A DNA stretch of 64,000 nucleotides from Nonomuraea cavernae (lineage in GTDB: Bacteria; Actinomycetota; Actinomycetes; Streptosporangiales; Streptosporangiaceae): NCBI RefSeq assembly GCF_014646355.1, contig NZ_BMNH01000033.1, forward strand, positions 17,991 through 81,990. Reading direction: 5' to 3'. Below, piece after piece: positions 42,666-51,430 of the stretch (within the stretch, counting starts at the first letter, position 1; each line of letters starts with the position of its first letter). A model generated the notes under the pieces. The model worked only from the letters and a program-made list of their open reading frames with translations. It did not search any database and had not been told where the DNA came from. Position numbers and translations under genes: made by a program.

Positions 42666-43493
42666 TCAGTGTGTGGTGAGGACGGGGGTGCCGTGGTCGG
42701 CGCAGACGGCCGTGGCCGGCGTCCCCGTGGTGAGTGTCGTGGCGCCCGGTGTCCCGGAGCCGTCCGGGAGCACGTCGAGCAGTACGGGCCTGCGCCGCCG
42801 CAGCGCCGTGACGGCCCACGCCCTCCCGGCCGGGCGGGCGTGGAAGCGCCGCCAGAGCAGGTGGGCCCGGCCGCAAGCCGGGTGGGTGGCCGCGAAGTAA
42901 CCGAGGTGCGGGTCGTACAGGACCCCCGGGCGAGGGTCCTGTACGGCGCTCGCGGCGGTCATGCGTTCGACGGCGTGCGCCCGGACGTCGTCGAGCTCGG
43001 GTCCGAGCGCCTCCAGCGCGGCCCGCTCGCCCACCACGATCACCTGCCCGGCCTGGGCCGGAGCCCCGAGCAGGGCGAGCGCGGCGGCGTTCAGCGCGCG
43101 GCGGCGGTCCTCGTCGACGACGTCGGCGCCCGGCGCGAGCAGCGCGCCGTACCGAGGGCCGCGCGGCCCGAGCGCCCGCCGGTCCAGCACCGCGGCGCGC
43201 ACCTCGGCCACGGGCGTCCGGCGCGACGCGCCCGCCAGGGCGAGCGCGTCGCGCAGGTCACGCCCGTCGCCGATCCACAACGAGGGCTCCCTGGACGGGT
43301 CGAAGGGCCGGGCGAACGGGCACAGGCGGTGGAGCTGGCCGCTCAGGGCGGCTGACGGGGTCGGCTCCGGCTCCGCCAGGGCCCGGCCCGCCGCCACCCA
43401 CTGGTCCCGGTAGAACGGCACCCGCCGGAAGGCCGACGCGACGACCTCACGGTAGGCCCGTTCCCAGCGCGCCGCCGAGAACCTAACCGGCAT
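42666..43493 (-). CDS. PaaK-like (adenylate-forming) protein, degenerate
   Basis: 275 aa. The N-terminus has RRVPFYRDQWVAAG, the typical opening of phenylacetate-CoA ligase/F390 synthetase-like proteins. The remainder keeps that overall layout (ARPFDPSREPSLWIGDG; a Rossmann-like GQVIVVGERAAL; GVLYDPHLGYFAATHPACG; RPVLLDVLPDG) but lacks the P-loop-like SSGTTG motif and the C-terminal lid, and is much shorter than the ~430-aa family. It may bind an acyl group without adenylating. Its start overlaps the ATP-grasp stop by 11 bases. Confidence 0.6.
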   Translation of the reverse strand: MPVRFSAARWERAYREVVASAFRRVPFYRDQWVAAGRALAEPEPTPSAALSGQLHRLCPFARPFDPSREPSLWIGDGRDLRDALALAGASRRTPVAEVRAAVLDRRALGPRGPRYGALLAPGADVVDEDRRRALNAAALALLGAPAQAGQVIVVGERAALEALGPELDDVRAHAVERMTAASAVQDPRPGVLYDPHLGYFAATHPACGRAHLLWRRFHARPAGRAWAVTALRRRRPVLLDVLPDGSGTPGATTLTTGTPATAVCADHGTPVLTTH

Positions 43494-44667
43494 CGACGCC
43501 GACCCGCACCAGGTCCTCGACGGCCGCCAGCACTCCGGCGACCTCGCCGGCCGAGGTCCCCGAGGCGAGCACGTAGCCCAGCTTCGCCCGGCACTCGGTG
43601 AGGGGCGCGACCCGCTCGCCCGGTGAGACGGTGACCAGCACGTCGGCCACCCCGGGCAGGTCGAGCGCCGCCCGCACGCCGTCCAGCGCGACGAGCGTGC
43701 CCGCCCGGTCGGCGCGCAGCATCCTGACCGAGGCGTGCCGGGCCGGACCGGGCGTGAGCTCGGGCCGCTCGCCGATGGCCAGCAGCACGGCCGCGGCCAC
43801 GGTGTCGACCCCGTACATCAGGCCGAGCGCCTCGCCCATGCCGTTGCCGCCGATCCGCGCGCCCATCTCGATCAGCACCACGCCGTCGCCCGTGACGAAC
43901 AGGTCGAGGTTCAGCGGGCCGTCGGTGTAGCCGACCTCGGCGCAGACGAGTTCGAGCTGGCGGATGACCTCCGCCGTCAGCTCCGGGTCGCGCGGGGCCA
44001 TGTCGTGGCCGATCGCCACGACGTGGGGAGGCGCCACCACCCGGTCGCTCAGCCCCAGCAGGGCCACCCGGCCGTCCTGGAGGAACGCCTCTCCGCACAG
44101 GTCCCGGCCGACGACCAGTTCCTCGGCGATCACCGTGGCGGTGGGCGAGACGGCGGCCGCGGCCTGGACCGCGGCGGCCAGCTCCGGGGCGGCGGCGCAC
44201 ACCGTGATGCCCCGCGAGCTGCCGGAGTCCACCGGCTTGACGATGACGGGGAAGTCCAGCCGTACGGCCTCGCGCAGGACGTCGACGGCGGGGCCGCCGA
44301 CGTGGGCGGGCCCGGCCATGCCGAGCCGGGCGCAGACCTCGCGGAAGTACGCCTTGTCCGTCGAGGCCCGCAGCGCGGCGGGCGGCAGCCCGCCGGGCAG
44401 CCCGAGGCGGCCGGCCACCGCGGCCAGGGCGGGCAGGTTGACGTCCGACCCCGGGGCGAGCAGTCCCAGCACGCCGTCCAGCTCGCGCAGGGCGGCGGTG
44501 ACCGCGTCCACGTCGCGGGTGCTCACGTGCAGGAACTCGTCGGCCTCGGGCACCGCGGGAGCGTCGGCGCGCATGTCGACGCAGACGGTGGTCAGCCCGA
44601 GTCGCCGGGCGGCTCGGAAGGCGCTGATCGCGCCGTCCGAGCCGCCCAGGATGACCAGTCGTTTCAC
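43483..44667 (-). CDS. ATP-grasp ligase
   Basis: 394 aa. The N-terminal Rossmann-like pre-ATP-grasp domain (LVILGGSDGAISAFRAARR) is followed by the ATP-grasp fold with FPVIVKPVDSGSSRGITV (Lys and Gly loop), VIAEELVVGRDLCGEAF, and metal-binding LNLDLFVTGDGVVLIEMGAR with GGNG. Such enzymes join a carboxylate to an amine or thiol through an acylphosphate. GTG 44667 overlaps the epimerase stop by four bases. In this setting it could attach an amino acid to a sugar or lipid precursor; substrate unproven. Confidence 0.87.
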   Translation of the reverse strand: MKRLVILGGSDGAISAFRAARRLGLTTVCVDMRADAPAVPEADEFLHVSTRDVDAVTAALRELDGVLGLLAPGSDVNLPALAAVAGRLGLPGGLPPAALRASTDKAYFREVCARLGMAGPAHVGGPAVDVLREAVRLDFPVIVKPVDSGSSRGITVCAAAPELAAAVQAAAAVSPTATVIAEELVVGRDLCGEAFLQDGRVALLGLSDRVVAPPHVVAIGHDMAPRDPELTAEVIRQLELVCAEVGYTDGPLNLDLFVTGDGVVLIEMGARIGGNGMGEALGLMYGVDTVAAAVLLAIGERPELTPGPARHASVRMLRADRAGTLVALDGVRAALDLPGVADVLVTVSPGERVAPLTECRAKLGYVLASGTSAGEVAGVLAAVEDLVRVGVDAG

Positions 44668-45614
44668 GTGCCGGCCGCCGGCTCCGGGGAGTTCCAGTGG
44701 GTGCCGTGGGACTTGACGAACCAGTCCACGGTCCGGGCCATGCCGTCTTCGAGCGAGACGAGCGAGCTCGGCTCGATGCCCACCGACCGCAGGGTGTCGG
44801 TCCGGGCGGTGACGGCCGTGTCGGGCGTCTCGCCGGGGCGCATCGGCAGGTCGGCGATGGGCACCCGCTCGTAGCCGCGCTCCACGCACAGGTCGATGAT
44901 GAGCTCGGCTACCTCGCGGATGGTGGAGGAGGTGGTCGGGCCGACCTCGACGACGTGGTCGAGCACCGTGCCCGCCGCGGCCGTCTCGAGGGAGGACACC
45001 AGCGCGCGGGCCACGTCGCCGACCCACACCATGTCCGAGACCTGGGTGCCGCCGCCGTACAGCTCGACCGGCATCCCGCTCAGCGCGCGGCAGATCACCG
45101 CCGGGGTGATCTTGCGGACCTTGCCGGAGGCGAAGGGCGGCGCCGCCTGCTGGCGGGGACCGTAGGCGTTGACGACCCGCACGTTGTTCACCCGGGTGCC
45201 GCGGTGGGCGTTGAACATGCGGACGAAGCGCTCGACGGCGGTCTTGGAGATGGAGTAGCTGTTGTCCATCCAGTGGTTGCCCACGCAGATGTAGACCCCT
45301 GGCAGGTCGTACTGGGCGACGGCCTCCAGGAAGTTGAGGCCGCCCACCAGGTTGGTCTCGGCGGCGGGGCGGGGGTTGGTGATGGTCTCCTGGGTGCCGA
45401 GGACGGCGGCCAGGTGGATGATCGCGTCGCAGTGCGCGGCCAGCTCGGTCATGGCGGTGGCGTCGCGGATGTCGCCCCGCATGACTTCCCAGGGGAGGTC
45501 GCGGTCCGCGCGTCCCCGGTGATCGAACACGAGCGGAACGTGGCCGCGGTCCGCGAGTTCTTCGCAGACGTAGCGACCGATGAACCCGTTTCCGCCGGTA
45601 ACTCCGACCTTCAT
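44664..45614 (-). CDS. NAD-dependent nucleotide-sugar epimerase/dehydratase (extended SDR)
   Basis: 316 aa. The Rossmann motif is KVGVTGGNGFIGRYVCE. The catalytic Tyr/Lys pair is NSYSISKTAVERF (YxxxK); RVVNAYGPRQ and FVWV-type DMVWVGDVARALV are standard extended-SDR elements. It is expected to act on a nucleotide sugar. ATG 45614 is preceded by AAGAGGTGGC. First gene of the leftward operon, 147 bp from the divergent FemAB-like gene. Confidence 0.92.
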   Translation of the reverse strand: MKVGVTGGNGFIGRYVCEELADRGHVPLVFDHRGRADRDLPWEVMRGDIRDATAMTELAAHCDAIIHLAAVLGTQETITNPRPAAETNLVGGLNFLEAVAQYDLPGVYICVGNHWMDNSYSISKTAVERFVRMFNAHRGTRVNNVRVVNAYGPRQQAAPPFASGKVRKITPAVICRALSGMPVELYGGGTQVSDMVWVGDVARALVSSLETAAAGTVLDHVVEVGPTTSSTIREVAELIIDLCVERGYERVPIADLPMRPGETPDTAVTARTDTLRSVGIEPSSLVSLEDGMARTVDWFVKSHGTHWNSPEPAAGT

Positions 45615-45761
45615 GCCACCTCTTGAGTGTGAGAGCCGTGAAAAGTGAGCCGTCCTCGGATGAGGCACGATATTGATCACAGCAGAAGTATTCTGTGAAG
45701 ATCGTCATCGATTGATGGTTTGTGTCCATGTTGTGATGATTTCGCCGTGGGGGATTGCCGA
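45615..45761. promoter_or_regulatory. Shared divergent control region of the glycan locus
   Basis: 147 bp, visibly AT-richer than its surroundings (for example GATATTGATCACAGCAGAAGTATTCTG). It separates the leftward and rightward operons and must hold both promoters. No clear operator was identified beyond the TGATCA palindrome. Confidence 0.5.
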
Positions 45762-46784
45762 GTGGAACTGTCCGTGCTGGATCCGTGCCGCGATCCCGAG
45801 CCGCCCGGCTGGGAGGACTTCCGTGAGACCGAGGGCCTGACCGCCATCTGGTCCTACGACGTCCTCGCCGCCTCCTCCGAAGGCTCATGGGAGCGACCCC
45901 TGCTGACCGTGTTCCGGGACGATGAGCGGATCGTCGGCGCGGTCGGCGCCGTCTACGTCGGGCTGCGCCGGCCGAGGGCCGATCGCCCCCCGCGCCCGCG
46001 CCGGGAGCCGATCCTCCTCGACGTCCGCCTGCCCGGCCACTCCAACAGGCCGACCTGGCACTTCAGCGCCGACGTGCCCGACGGCACCCGCCGAGACCTG
46101 GTCCGGAGGTTCGAGCGGGCGGCGAGGCGGCACCTCGGGCTGGGGCTCGCCGGCGTGCTCTACCGCATGGTGGACGAACCCCAGCTGTCCCTGGTGGCCC
46201 GCCGCGGTTCGTTCACGCGAGACTCTCCCGGCACCACCTTTCTGCGGCTGAACTGGTCCACGACAGAGGGCTGGATCAGCTCGCTCAGGAAGAAACGCAG
46301 AGCCTCACTGCGCCAGCAGATCGCCGCCATCGCCCAGGCCGACGATCTGGAGGTGCGCGAGGGAGGGCAGCGCCGCGACCTTGATCCGGTGGAGCTGGCC
46401 GAGCTGAACCGCCTGCACACCGACCGGCTGGCCACCCGCTTCGACCCCCGTCACCCGCTGCCTCCCGCGTACTTCGACAGCCTGCTCCGGCGCGACGACG
46501 TCACCTTCATCTCCTACCACTCGGAGGAGCGGTTACTGGCCTTCGGGATCGTTTACGAGCACCCGAGCTCGCCGGTGAGCGGCCCCTGGGCGGCCCTGCG
46601 GCCCGAGGAGGGCGGTCGCAGGGACCTCTACTTCGACGTCCAGGTCCGCATCGTCCGGCGGGCGATCGACGCGGGCGCCAAGCGGGTTCTCTTCGGCCGG
46701 GGCAGAGCGGAGATCAAGAAGACCCTCGGTTTCGAGTACGTCCCGATGAAGCTGGTCGCCGTGCCCCGGTGGGTGATGGGATGA
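45762..46784 (+). CDS. FemAB/GNAT-like transferase, first copy
   Basis: 340 aa. It aligns by eye with the following gene over its full length (DPEPPGWEDF versus DPEPDGWERL; LRPEEGGRRDLYFD versus LLPEEGGRKHLYFD; the C-terminal GRGRAEIKKTLGF versus GKGQAESKRALGA). The C-terminal half has the GNAT/FemAB look in which a Lys-Gly pair closes the acceptor site. FemAB proteins add amino acids from tRNA to cell-wall precursors; other members N-acylate sugars. GTG 45762 is chosen (GGGGGA seven bases upstream, matching the paralogue's start). Confidence 0.75.
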   Translation: MELSVLDPCRDPEPPGWEDFRETEGLTAIWSYDVLAASSEGSWERPLLTVFRDDERIVGAVGAVYVGLRRPRADRPPRPRREPILLDVRLPGHSNRPTWHFSADVPDGTRRDLVRRFERAARRHLGLGLAGVLYRMVDEPQLSLVARRGSFTRDSPGTTFLRLNWSTTEGWISSLRKKRRASLRQQIAAIAQADDLEVREGGQRRDLDPVELAELNRLHTDRLATRFDPRHPLPPAYFDSLLRRDDVTFISYHSEERLLAFGIVYEHPSSPVSGPWAALRPEEGGRRDLYFDVQVRIVRRAIDAGAKRVLFGRGRAEIKKTLGFEYVPMKLVAVPRWVMG

Positions 46785-47791
46785 GCCTCACCCTGCAGAC
46801 GTTCGACCCCCGCCACGACCCCGAACCCGACGGCTGGGAGCGCCTGCGCGCCGCCGCCGGCCAGAGCGTCACCTGGCGCTACGACCTGCTGCGCGCCTAC
46901 GCCTGGGCCGCTCAGGCGCCGCTCCTGCTCACCGTGCTGAGCCGGGCGGGCACCCCGGTCGGCGCCGTGGCCGCCTCCCTGCGCGGCGTCCGGCCGCGCC
47001 GGGGCGCCTACGCCGACAGTCGCGACCCGGCCGGCCTGCTGGACGTGCACGCGCCCGCCAACCGCTCCCAGAAGGGGTGGTGGTTCACCGGCGACCCCAC
47101 CCCGGGCGAGCGGCGGGACCTGCTGAGCTTCTACCTGCGCGGCGTCCGCCGCGAACTCGGCCTCGGCTGGCGGGGCGCGGTGTGGCGGGAGGTCTCGCCC
47201 GGCGAGCCGCGACACCTGCCGGGCCGGGTCAAGGTCAGCCTCCCCACCGAGCCGCTGGCCAGGCTGGCCACCCCCTGGGCCGGCATCGAGGAGTGGTACG
47301 CCCTGCTCGACCGGGCCCGCCGGGACTCGCTCCGGCGGCGGGCCAGGAGCTTCGCCGCCGACCTGTCCATCCGGGTCGGGCCGGCCCGCGACCTGGTGAC
47401 CCCGGCCGAGGCGGCCGACCTGCGCGCCAGGAACGACCTCAAGCACCGCAGCGCGCTCTTCCCGGTCGCCCCGCTGCCGCTGCCCTACTTCGAAGCCCTG
47501 GTCGGCGGCGAGGAGGTGGTGGCCATCGCCTACCGCGACGGCGCCGGGACCCTGCTCGGGCTCTCCCTGATCCTGGACCACCCCGCCTGGCCCATCTGCC
47601 TGAGCTGGGGCGCCCTGCTGCCCGAGGAGGGCGGCCGCAAGCATCTCTACTTCGACGGCTACGTCCGCATGGTCGAGTGGGCCATCGCCTCGGGCAAGAC
47701 CGGACTCGTCCTCGGCAAAGGGCAGGCGGAGTCCAAGCGCGCCCTCGGCGCCGACCTGGTCCCCTCCGCCGCCCTGGCCGTACCCCTCTGA
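46781..47791 (+). CDS. FemAB/GNAT-like transferase, second copy
   Basis: 336 aa paralogue of the preceding protein, overlapping it by four bases (ATGA). Shared landmarks: SLTLQTFDPRHDPEPDGWE, RRELGLGWRGAVWREV, DRARRDSLRRRARSFAADLS, CLSWGALLPEEGGRKHLYFD and VLGKGQAESKRALGADLV. Like its partner it lacks a signal peptide, so it should act in the cytosol on a precursor. Two tandem copies may add two residues in order, as FemA and FemB do. Confidence 0.75.
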   Translation: MSLTLQTFDPRHDPEPDGWERLRAAAGQSVTWRYDLLRAYAWAAQAPLLLTVLSRAGTPVGAVAASLRGVRPRRGAYADSRDPAGLLDVHAPANRSQKGWWFTGDPTPGERRDLLSFYLRGVRRELGLGWRGAVWREVSPGEPRHLPGRVKVSLPTEPLARLATPWAGIEEWYALLDRARRDSLRRRARSFAADLSIRVGPARDLVTPAEAADLRARNDLKHRSALFPVAPLPLPYFEALVGGEEVVAIAYRDGAGTLLGLSLILDHPAWPICLSWGALLPEEGGRKHLYFDGYVRMVEWAIASGKTGLVLGKGQAESKRALGADLVPSAALAVPL

Positions 47792-47794
47792 TCC

Positions 47795-48604
47795 GTGGAC
47801 ACCCTCTTGACCTGCGTGCAATGCGGGCATCCGCATCCCGTGCCGATCAAACGGCCGCTGCGCCCGCTCCGCTACTCCTGCCGATCCTGCGGCGCCCTCT
47901 ACCGCCCGGGCCCCGCCCCGTCCGCGTCGGCCGGCGCCGGGCCGCCCGAGCTGCCCGCGCCGCCCGAGCCGGTGGCCGACGACCCGCTCGCGGCGTACCT
48001 GCCGGGCAGGATGGTCCGCTGGGTACGGGAGGAAGCCGGCCCGGAACCGGTCCCCGAGGCGCCGGACCGGGCCACGCTGGCCGGCTGGTACAAGGACTTC
48101 GACGCGCTCACCGCCGCAGCCCGGACCTCGCCCGAGGCCCGCGCCAGGTTCGACCGGCTCAGCGAGATCCCGCTCGACCAACTGCCCGCCAAGCCGCCGG
48201 CGTTCTCCAAGGTGTGCGCCGCGCTGCACGCCACCTGCTACGACACCCGTCTGGCCGTCGCCAGGCTGGGCGGCCAGGACGAGCCGTTCGTCCTCGAACG
48301 CGTCACCCACCTGCGGCGCTGGCTCGCCACGGCGGGCCGGTCCACGACCTGGCCGGAGGCGCCCCAGGCCGCCGAACCCGCCCGCGAGGCGGTCGAAGGG
48401 CTGCTCACGCTGCCCGCCTCGTTCACCACCGAGCAGGTCAGGACCCTCTTCACGGCGCTGTTCGGGGTCGACAAGGGGCCGTCCCTCCCCGGCGTGCGCG
48501 ACCGGTTCGGCGACGAGCGCATCCAGCGGGCGCTGCTCACCTACCTGGAGACCGGTGACCGCCCGCTGCGCCGGCTGGTCCGCGACGAGCTGGACGCGCG
48601 GTGA
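47795..48604 (+). CDS. Zinc-ribbon protein, unknown family
   Basis: 269 aa. The first 32 residues hold CxxC pairs at Cys7/Cys10 and Cys29/Cys32, a classical zinc ribbon. A Pro/Ala linker (~40-65) leads to a helical domain of ~190 residues with TLAGWYKDFDALTAAART, EIPLDQLPAKPPAF and a helical repeat-like C-terminus. No enzyme motif is recognised. GTG start three bases after the FemAB-like stop and a four-base overlap with the flippase gene show co-translation with the glycan genes. It may be a regulator or scaffold. Confidence 0.7.
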   Translation: MDTLLTCVQCGHPHPVPIKRPLRPLRYSCRSCGALYRPGPAPSASAGAGPPELPAPPEPVADDPLAAYLPGRMVRWVREEAGPEPVPEAPDRATLAGWYKDFDALTAAARTSPEARARFDRLSEIPLDQLPAKPPAFSKVCAALHATCYDTRLAVARLGGQDEPFVLERVTHLRRWLATAGRSTTWPEAPQAAEPAREAVEGLLTLPASFTTEQVRTLFTALFGVDKGPSLPGVRDRFGDERIQRALLTYLETGDRPLRRLVRDELDAR

Positions 48605-49818
48605 CCACGGACGCCGTGGGCGCGGACGCGGCGCACCGCATCGGCCCGCGCCGCCTGCTGACGCTGCTGGGCGGCCGCGCCACCTTCCGCCTCCTGCTGT
48701 ACGTCTCGGCGGGTGTGCTGGTCGCCGCGTGGAGCCGGGAGGACTTCAACGTCTACGCCGCGGCCGTGGGCGCGGCCGGCTGGCTGGCCATGGTGGTCCA
48801 GTCGGGCCCGGAGAAGGCGGCTCTGACGCTCATCCCGCGCGCCCGCCGGACCCGCGACCAGCTCATCGGCCCGCTGCGCGCGATCGTCGGGTACGTGCCG
48901 CCGCCCTTCGCCGCGGCCGGGGCCGTCGCCTTCGCGCTGGCGCCGGACTCGGCGGTCACGGTCTACCTGCTGGCGATCGCCTACTACATCAGCCTGGGCT
49001 GCGGCATGCTGGGCGTGGCCCTGCACCGCGCGCTGGGCGGCTACGGTCGCGACACGGTCCACTTCTCACTCCTCGGCCTGGGCATGATCGGCATGGCCGG
49101 GCTGGCGTTCACGGCCGGCATCGGGCCCGCCGGCTACCTGGCGGGGCTGGTGGCCCTCATGACCGTGCTGAACATCGCGCTGCTGCGCGGCCTGCCGCGC
49201 GGCTCCGGCGCCCGCCCGCGCCGGGCCGTGCGCCGGCTGCTGGCCGGGACGGTGGCGCTGATGGGCGCCGCCGACGTGATGGCCAACGCCATCGTGGGCA
49301 CTCTCTTCGTGGAGCTGGCGCTCACCTCCCACGCCGGCCAGAGCGGCGACCTCTACCTGATGATCCTCGGCTGGGGATTCGCCACCTCCGTGGTCTACAC
49401 CGTGCAGCGGATCTACCAGCCGCGGCTCGCCCTGCGGATGGTCTCGCCGGACGCCCCCGAAGCCCGCGCCCTGGCCCGCCGCATAGCCGGCCTGGCGGTC
49501 TGGGGGAGCGCCGTCTGGCTGGTCCTGGCCGGCGCGGCGCTGGCCGGCGGCCTGGCGGGGACACGCTCCCTGGTCGCGCTCGGCGTGCTGATGGCGACGC
49601 TGCTGCCCGCCAACGCGCTGGCCGGCTTCGGGATCTTCGTGCTGGAGAACGCCGGCGGCACCGGCCTGCGCGGCAGCGCGCTGGCCGTCGTACTGGCCTG
49701 GGCGGTGGTCGCCGCGCTGGGCGCGCTGGTGATCCCGCTCGCCGGCGCCGCCGGAGCCGTGTACGCGCTGGGAGCGCAGGGACTGGTGCTGGGACTCGCG
49801 CTGAGGAGACGGATGTGA
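48601..49818 (+). CDS. Wzx/MATE-like flippase
   Basis: 405 aa with about twelve hydrophobic helices and no large soluble part. It begins LLTLLGGRATFRLLLYVSAG and ends with a basic RRRM; helices such as VYLLAIAYYISLGCGMLGVAL and SLVALGVLMATLLPANALAGF (shown in part) resemble polysaccharide export (MOP) proteins, but identity is judged only from topology and context. It would move a lipid-linked glycan across the membrane. Overlaps neighbours on both sides by four bases. Confidence 0.65.
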   Translation: MTTDAVGADAAHRIGPRRLLTLLGGRATFRLLLYVSAGVLVAAWSREDFNVYAAAVGAAGWLAMVVQSGPEKAALTLIPRARRTRDQLIGPLRAIVGYVPPPFAAAGAVAFALAPDSAVTVYLLAIAYYISLGCGMLGVALHRALGGYGRDTVHFSLLGLGMIGMAGLAFTAGIGPAGYLAGLVALMTVLNIALLRGLPRGSGARPRRAVRRLLAGTVALMGAADVMANAIVGTLFVELALTSHAGQSGDLYLMILGWGFATSVVYTVQRIYQPRLALRMVSPDAPEARALARRIAGLAVWGSAVWLVLAGAALAGGLAGTRSLVALGVLMATLLPANALAGFGIFVLENAGGTGLRGSALAVVLAWAVVAALGALVIPLAGAAGAVYALGAQGLVLGLALRRRM

Positions 49819-50786
49819 CGACCGGACTGACCGTTCTGGTGCCCTGCTTCAACGAGGGCGCGCAGGTCGAGGCCGCCTACCACGAGCTGGTCGCGGAGCT
49901 GAAGGAGATCGGCGAGCTGGAGATCCTCTTCGTCGACGACGGGAGTTCCGACGACTCCCTTGAGCGGATCCGCCGCCTGGCGGAGACGGACCCGCGGGTC
50001 CGCTACCTGTCCTTCACCCGCAACTTCGGCATCGACGCGGTCATGGCCGCCGGGTTCCGCTACGCGAGCCGGCCGTGGACGGTCCAGTGCGACGCCGACC
50101 TCCAGGTGCCGCCGGCGGAGATCTGGTCCCTGCTCGCCAAGGCCGCCGAGGGCTACGACGTGGTCTTCGGCGAGCGGATCGGCCGGCGCGACCCGCTCGT
50201 CCGCCGGGCCGGCTCGGCGGGGCTGCACTGGGCGGCCCGGCGGATCTTCGGCATCGGCATGCCGCGTGGCGCCTCCACCTTCCGGCTGGTGCGCACCGGC
50301 CTGGCCCGTACGATCACCGACCTGCGGCTGCCCTGGTTCATCCCGGCGGTGCCCCTGGTCGGAGCCCGCTACACGGCCACCCCGGTCGCGCACCGGCCCC
50401 GGACGGCCGGGCGGTCCAAGCTCCGCCTGGCCAGGCTCGCGGCGCACTCCTTCGAGCTGTTCTTCGGCTTCTCCCTGCGGCCGCTCGTCGCGTTGTACGC
50501 GGCCGGGGCGCTGGGCGGCGCGCTCGCGCTGCTGCTCTCGGCACTCGGCTACCTCGGGGTGGCGGGCGGCACGGCGTTGCCCGCGACCCAGCTTCTGCTC
50601 ACCGGGGTGACCCTGGCGGCGCTGGCGGTGCTGGGCCGCTATCTCCACCGGCTGCTGCGCGAGTCGGACCGGCTGCGCACCTACTACGTCCGGGACGCCA
50701 ACGTGCCGCTGCTGCCGGAGGACACGCTGACCGGCGGCCTGCCCGGCCCGCCGCCCCCGACCCGGACGGCTCCTGACCGCCTGTGA
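49815..50786 (+). CDS. GT2 glycosyltransferase, DPM1/GtrB type
   Basis: 323 aa. The GT-A domain begins LTVLVPCFNEGAQVEAAY and has EILFVDDGSSDDSLERI (UDP/metal-binding DD) and QCDADLQVPP, the metal DxD-like motif. Two C-terminal helices (ALYAAGALGGALALLLSALG; LLLTGVTLAALAVLG) anchor it in the membrane, as in GtrB/DPM synthases that load a sugar onto polyprenyl phosphate. GTG 49815 overlaps the flippase stop (GTGA). The Pro-rich tail is disordered. Confidence 0.9.
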   Translation: MTTGLTVLVPCFNEGAQVEAAYHELVAELKEIGELEILFVDDGSSDDSLERIRRLAETDPRVRYLSFTRNFGIDAVMAAGFRYASRPWTVQCDADLQVPPAEIWSLLAKAAEGYDVVFGERIGRRDPLVRRAGSAGLHWAARRIFGIGMPRGASTFRLVRTGLARTITDLRLPWFIPAVPLVGARYTATPVAHRPRTAGRSKLRLARLAAHSFELFFGFSLRPLVALYAAGALGGALALLLSALGYLGVAGGTALPATQLLLTGVTLAALAVLGRYLHRLLRESDRLRTYYVRDANVPLLPEDTLTGGLPGPPPPTRTAPDRL

Positions 50787-50888
50787 CGGCACGGACGTCG
50801 CACTCGCCTGTTAGACCTGCGCTGACCTCGGCGGACGACTGCCGGGTGGCGGAACCTCCCCGCCATCCGGCATGAGAAGATCGGCACC

Positions 50889-51356
50889 GTGTCGCGAGAT
50901 GTCCGGCGTCTGCTGATCGTGCACCACACCACCTCGCCCACGCTGCGGGAGCTCTTCGAGGCGGTGCGCGAGGGCGCCACCACCGACGAGGTCGAGGGCG
51001 TGGAGGTGGTCACGCGCGCGGCGCTGGCCGCCACCGCCGTCGACGTGTTCGAGGCCGACGGGATCATCCTGGGCACCCCGGCCAACATCGGCTACATGAG
51101 CGGCGCGCTCAAGCACTTCTTCGACACCGTCTACTACCCCTGCCTGGAGGAGACCCGCCGCCTGCCGTACGCGCTGTACGTGCACGGCAACAACGACACC
51201 ACCGGCGCCGTCCGCGCGGTGGAGTCGATCGCCACCGGCCTCGGCTGGGAGCGGGTCCAGCGGCCGGCGACGGTGACGGGCGCCCCCGGCAAGGACGCGC
51301 TGGAGGCCTGCTGGGAGCTCGGCGCCACCGTCGCCGCGACGATCAGCCCCGTGTGA
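50889..51356 (+). CDS. Flavodoxin-like NAD(P)H-dependent FMN reductase fold
   Basis: 155 aa. The FMN phosphate loop is LLIVHHTTSPTLRELFEAV (in place of the usual SxTGxT), and the conserved ADGIILGTPANIGYMSGALK provides the flavin ring-binding segment of the WrbA/FMN-reductase group. Start GTG 50889. A strong terminator at 51431 follows. Electron partner unknown. Confidence 0.85.
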   Translation: MSRDVRRLLIVHHTTSPTLRELFEAVREGATTDEVEGVEVVTRAALAATAVDVFEADGIILGTPANIGYMSGALKHFFDTVYYPCLEETRRLPYALYVHGNNDTTGAVRAVESIATGLGWERVQRPATVTGAPGKDALEACWELGATVAATISPV

Positions 51357-51430
51357 GGAGAATCGCGGTATCCGATGTGGATCGCGTACCCGTCGGCCAC
51401 GCACGTTCCGCGGGGGGCGGCCCCCGCATG

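Noticed and set aside
46628..48310. 560-codon minus-strand frame opposite the FemAB-like genes
   Set aside because: Gly/Arg/His-rich antisense shadow; the plus-strand frames align with each other as paralogues.
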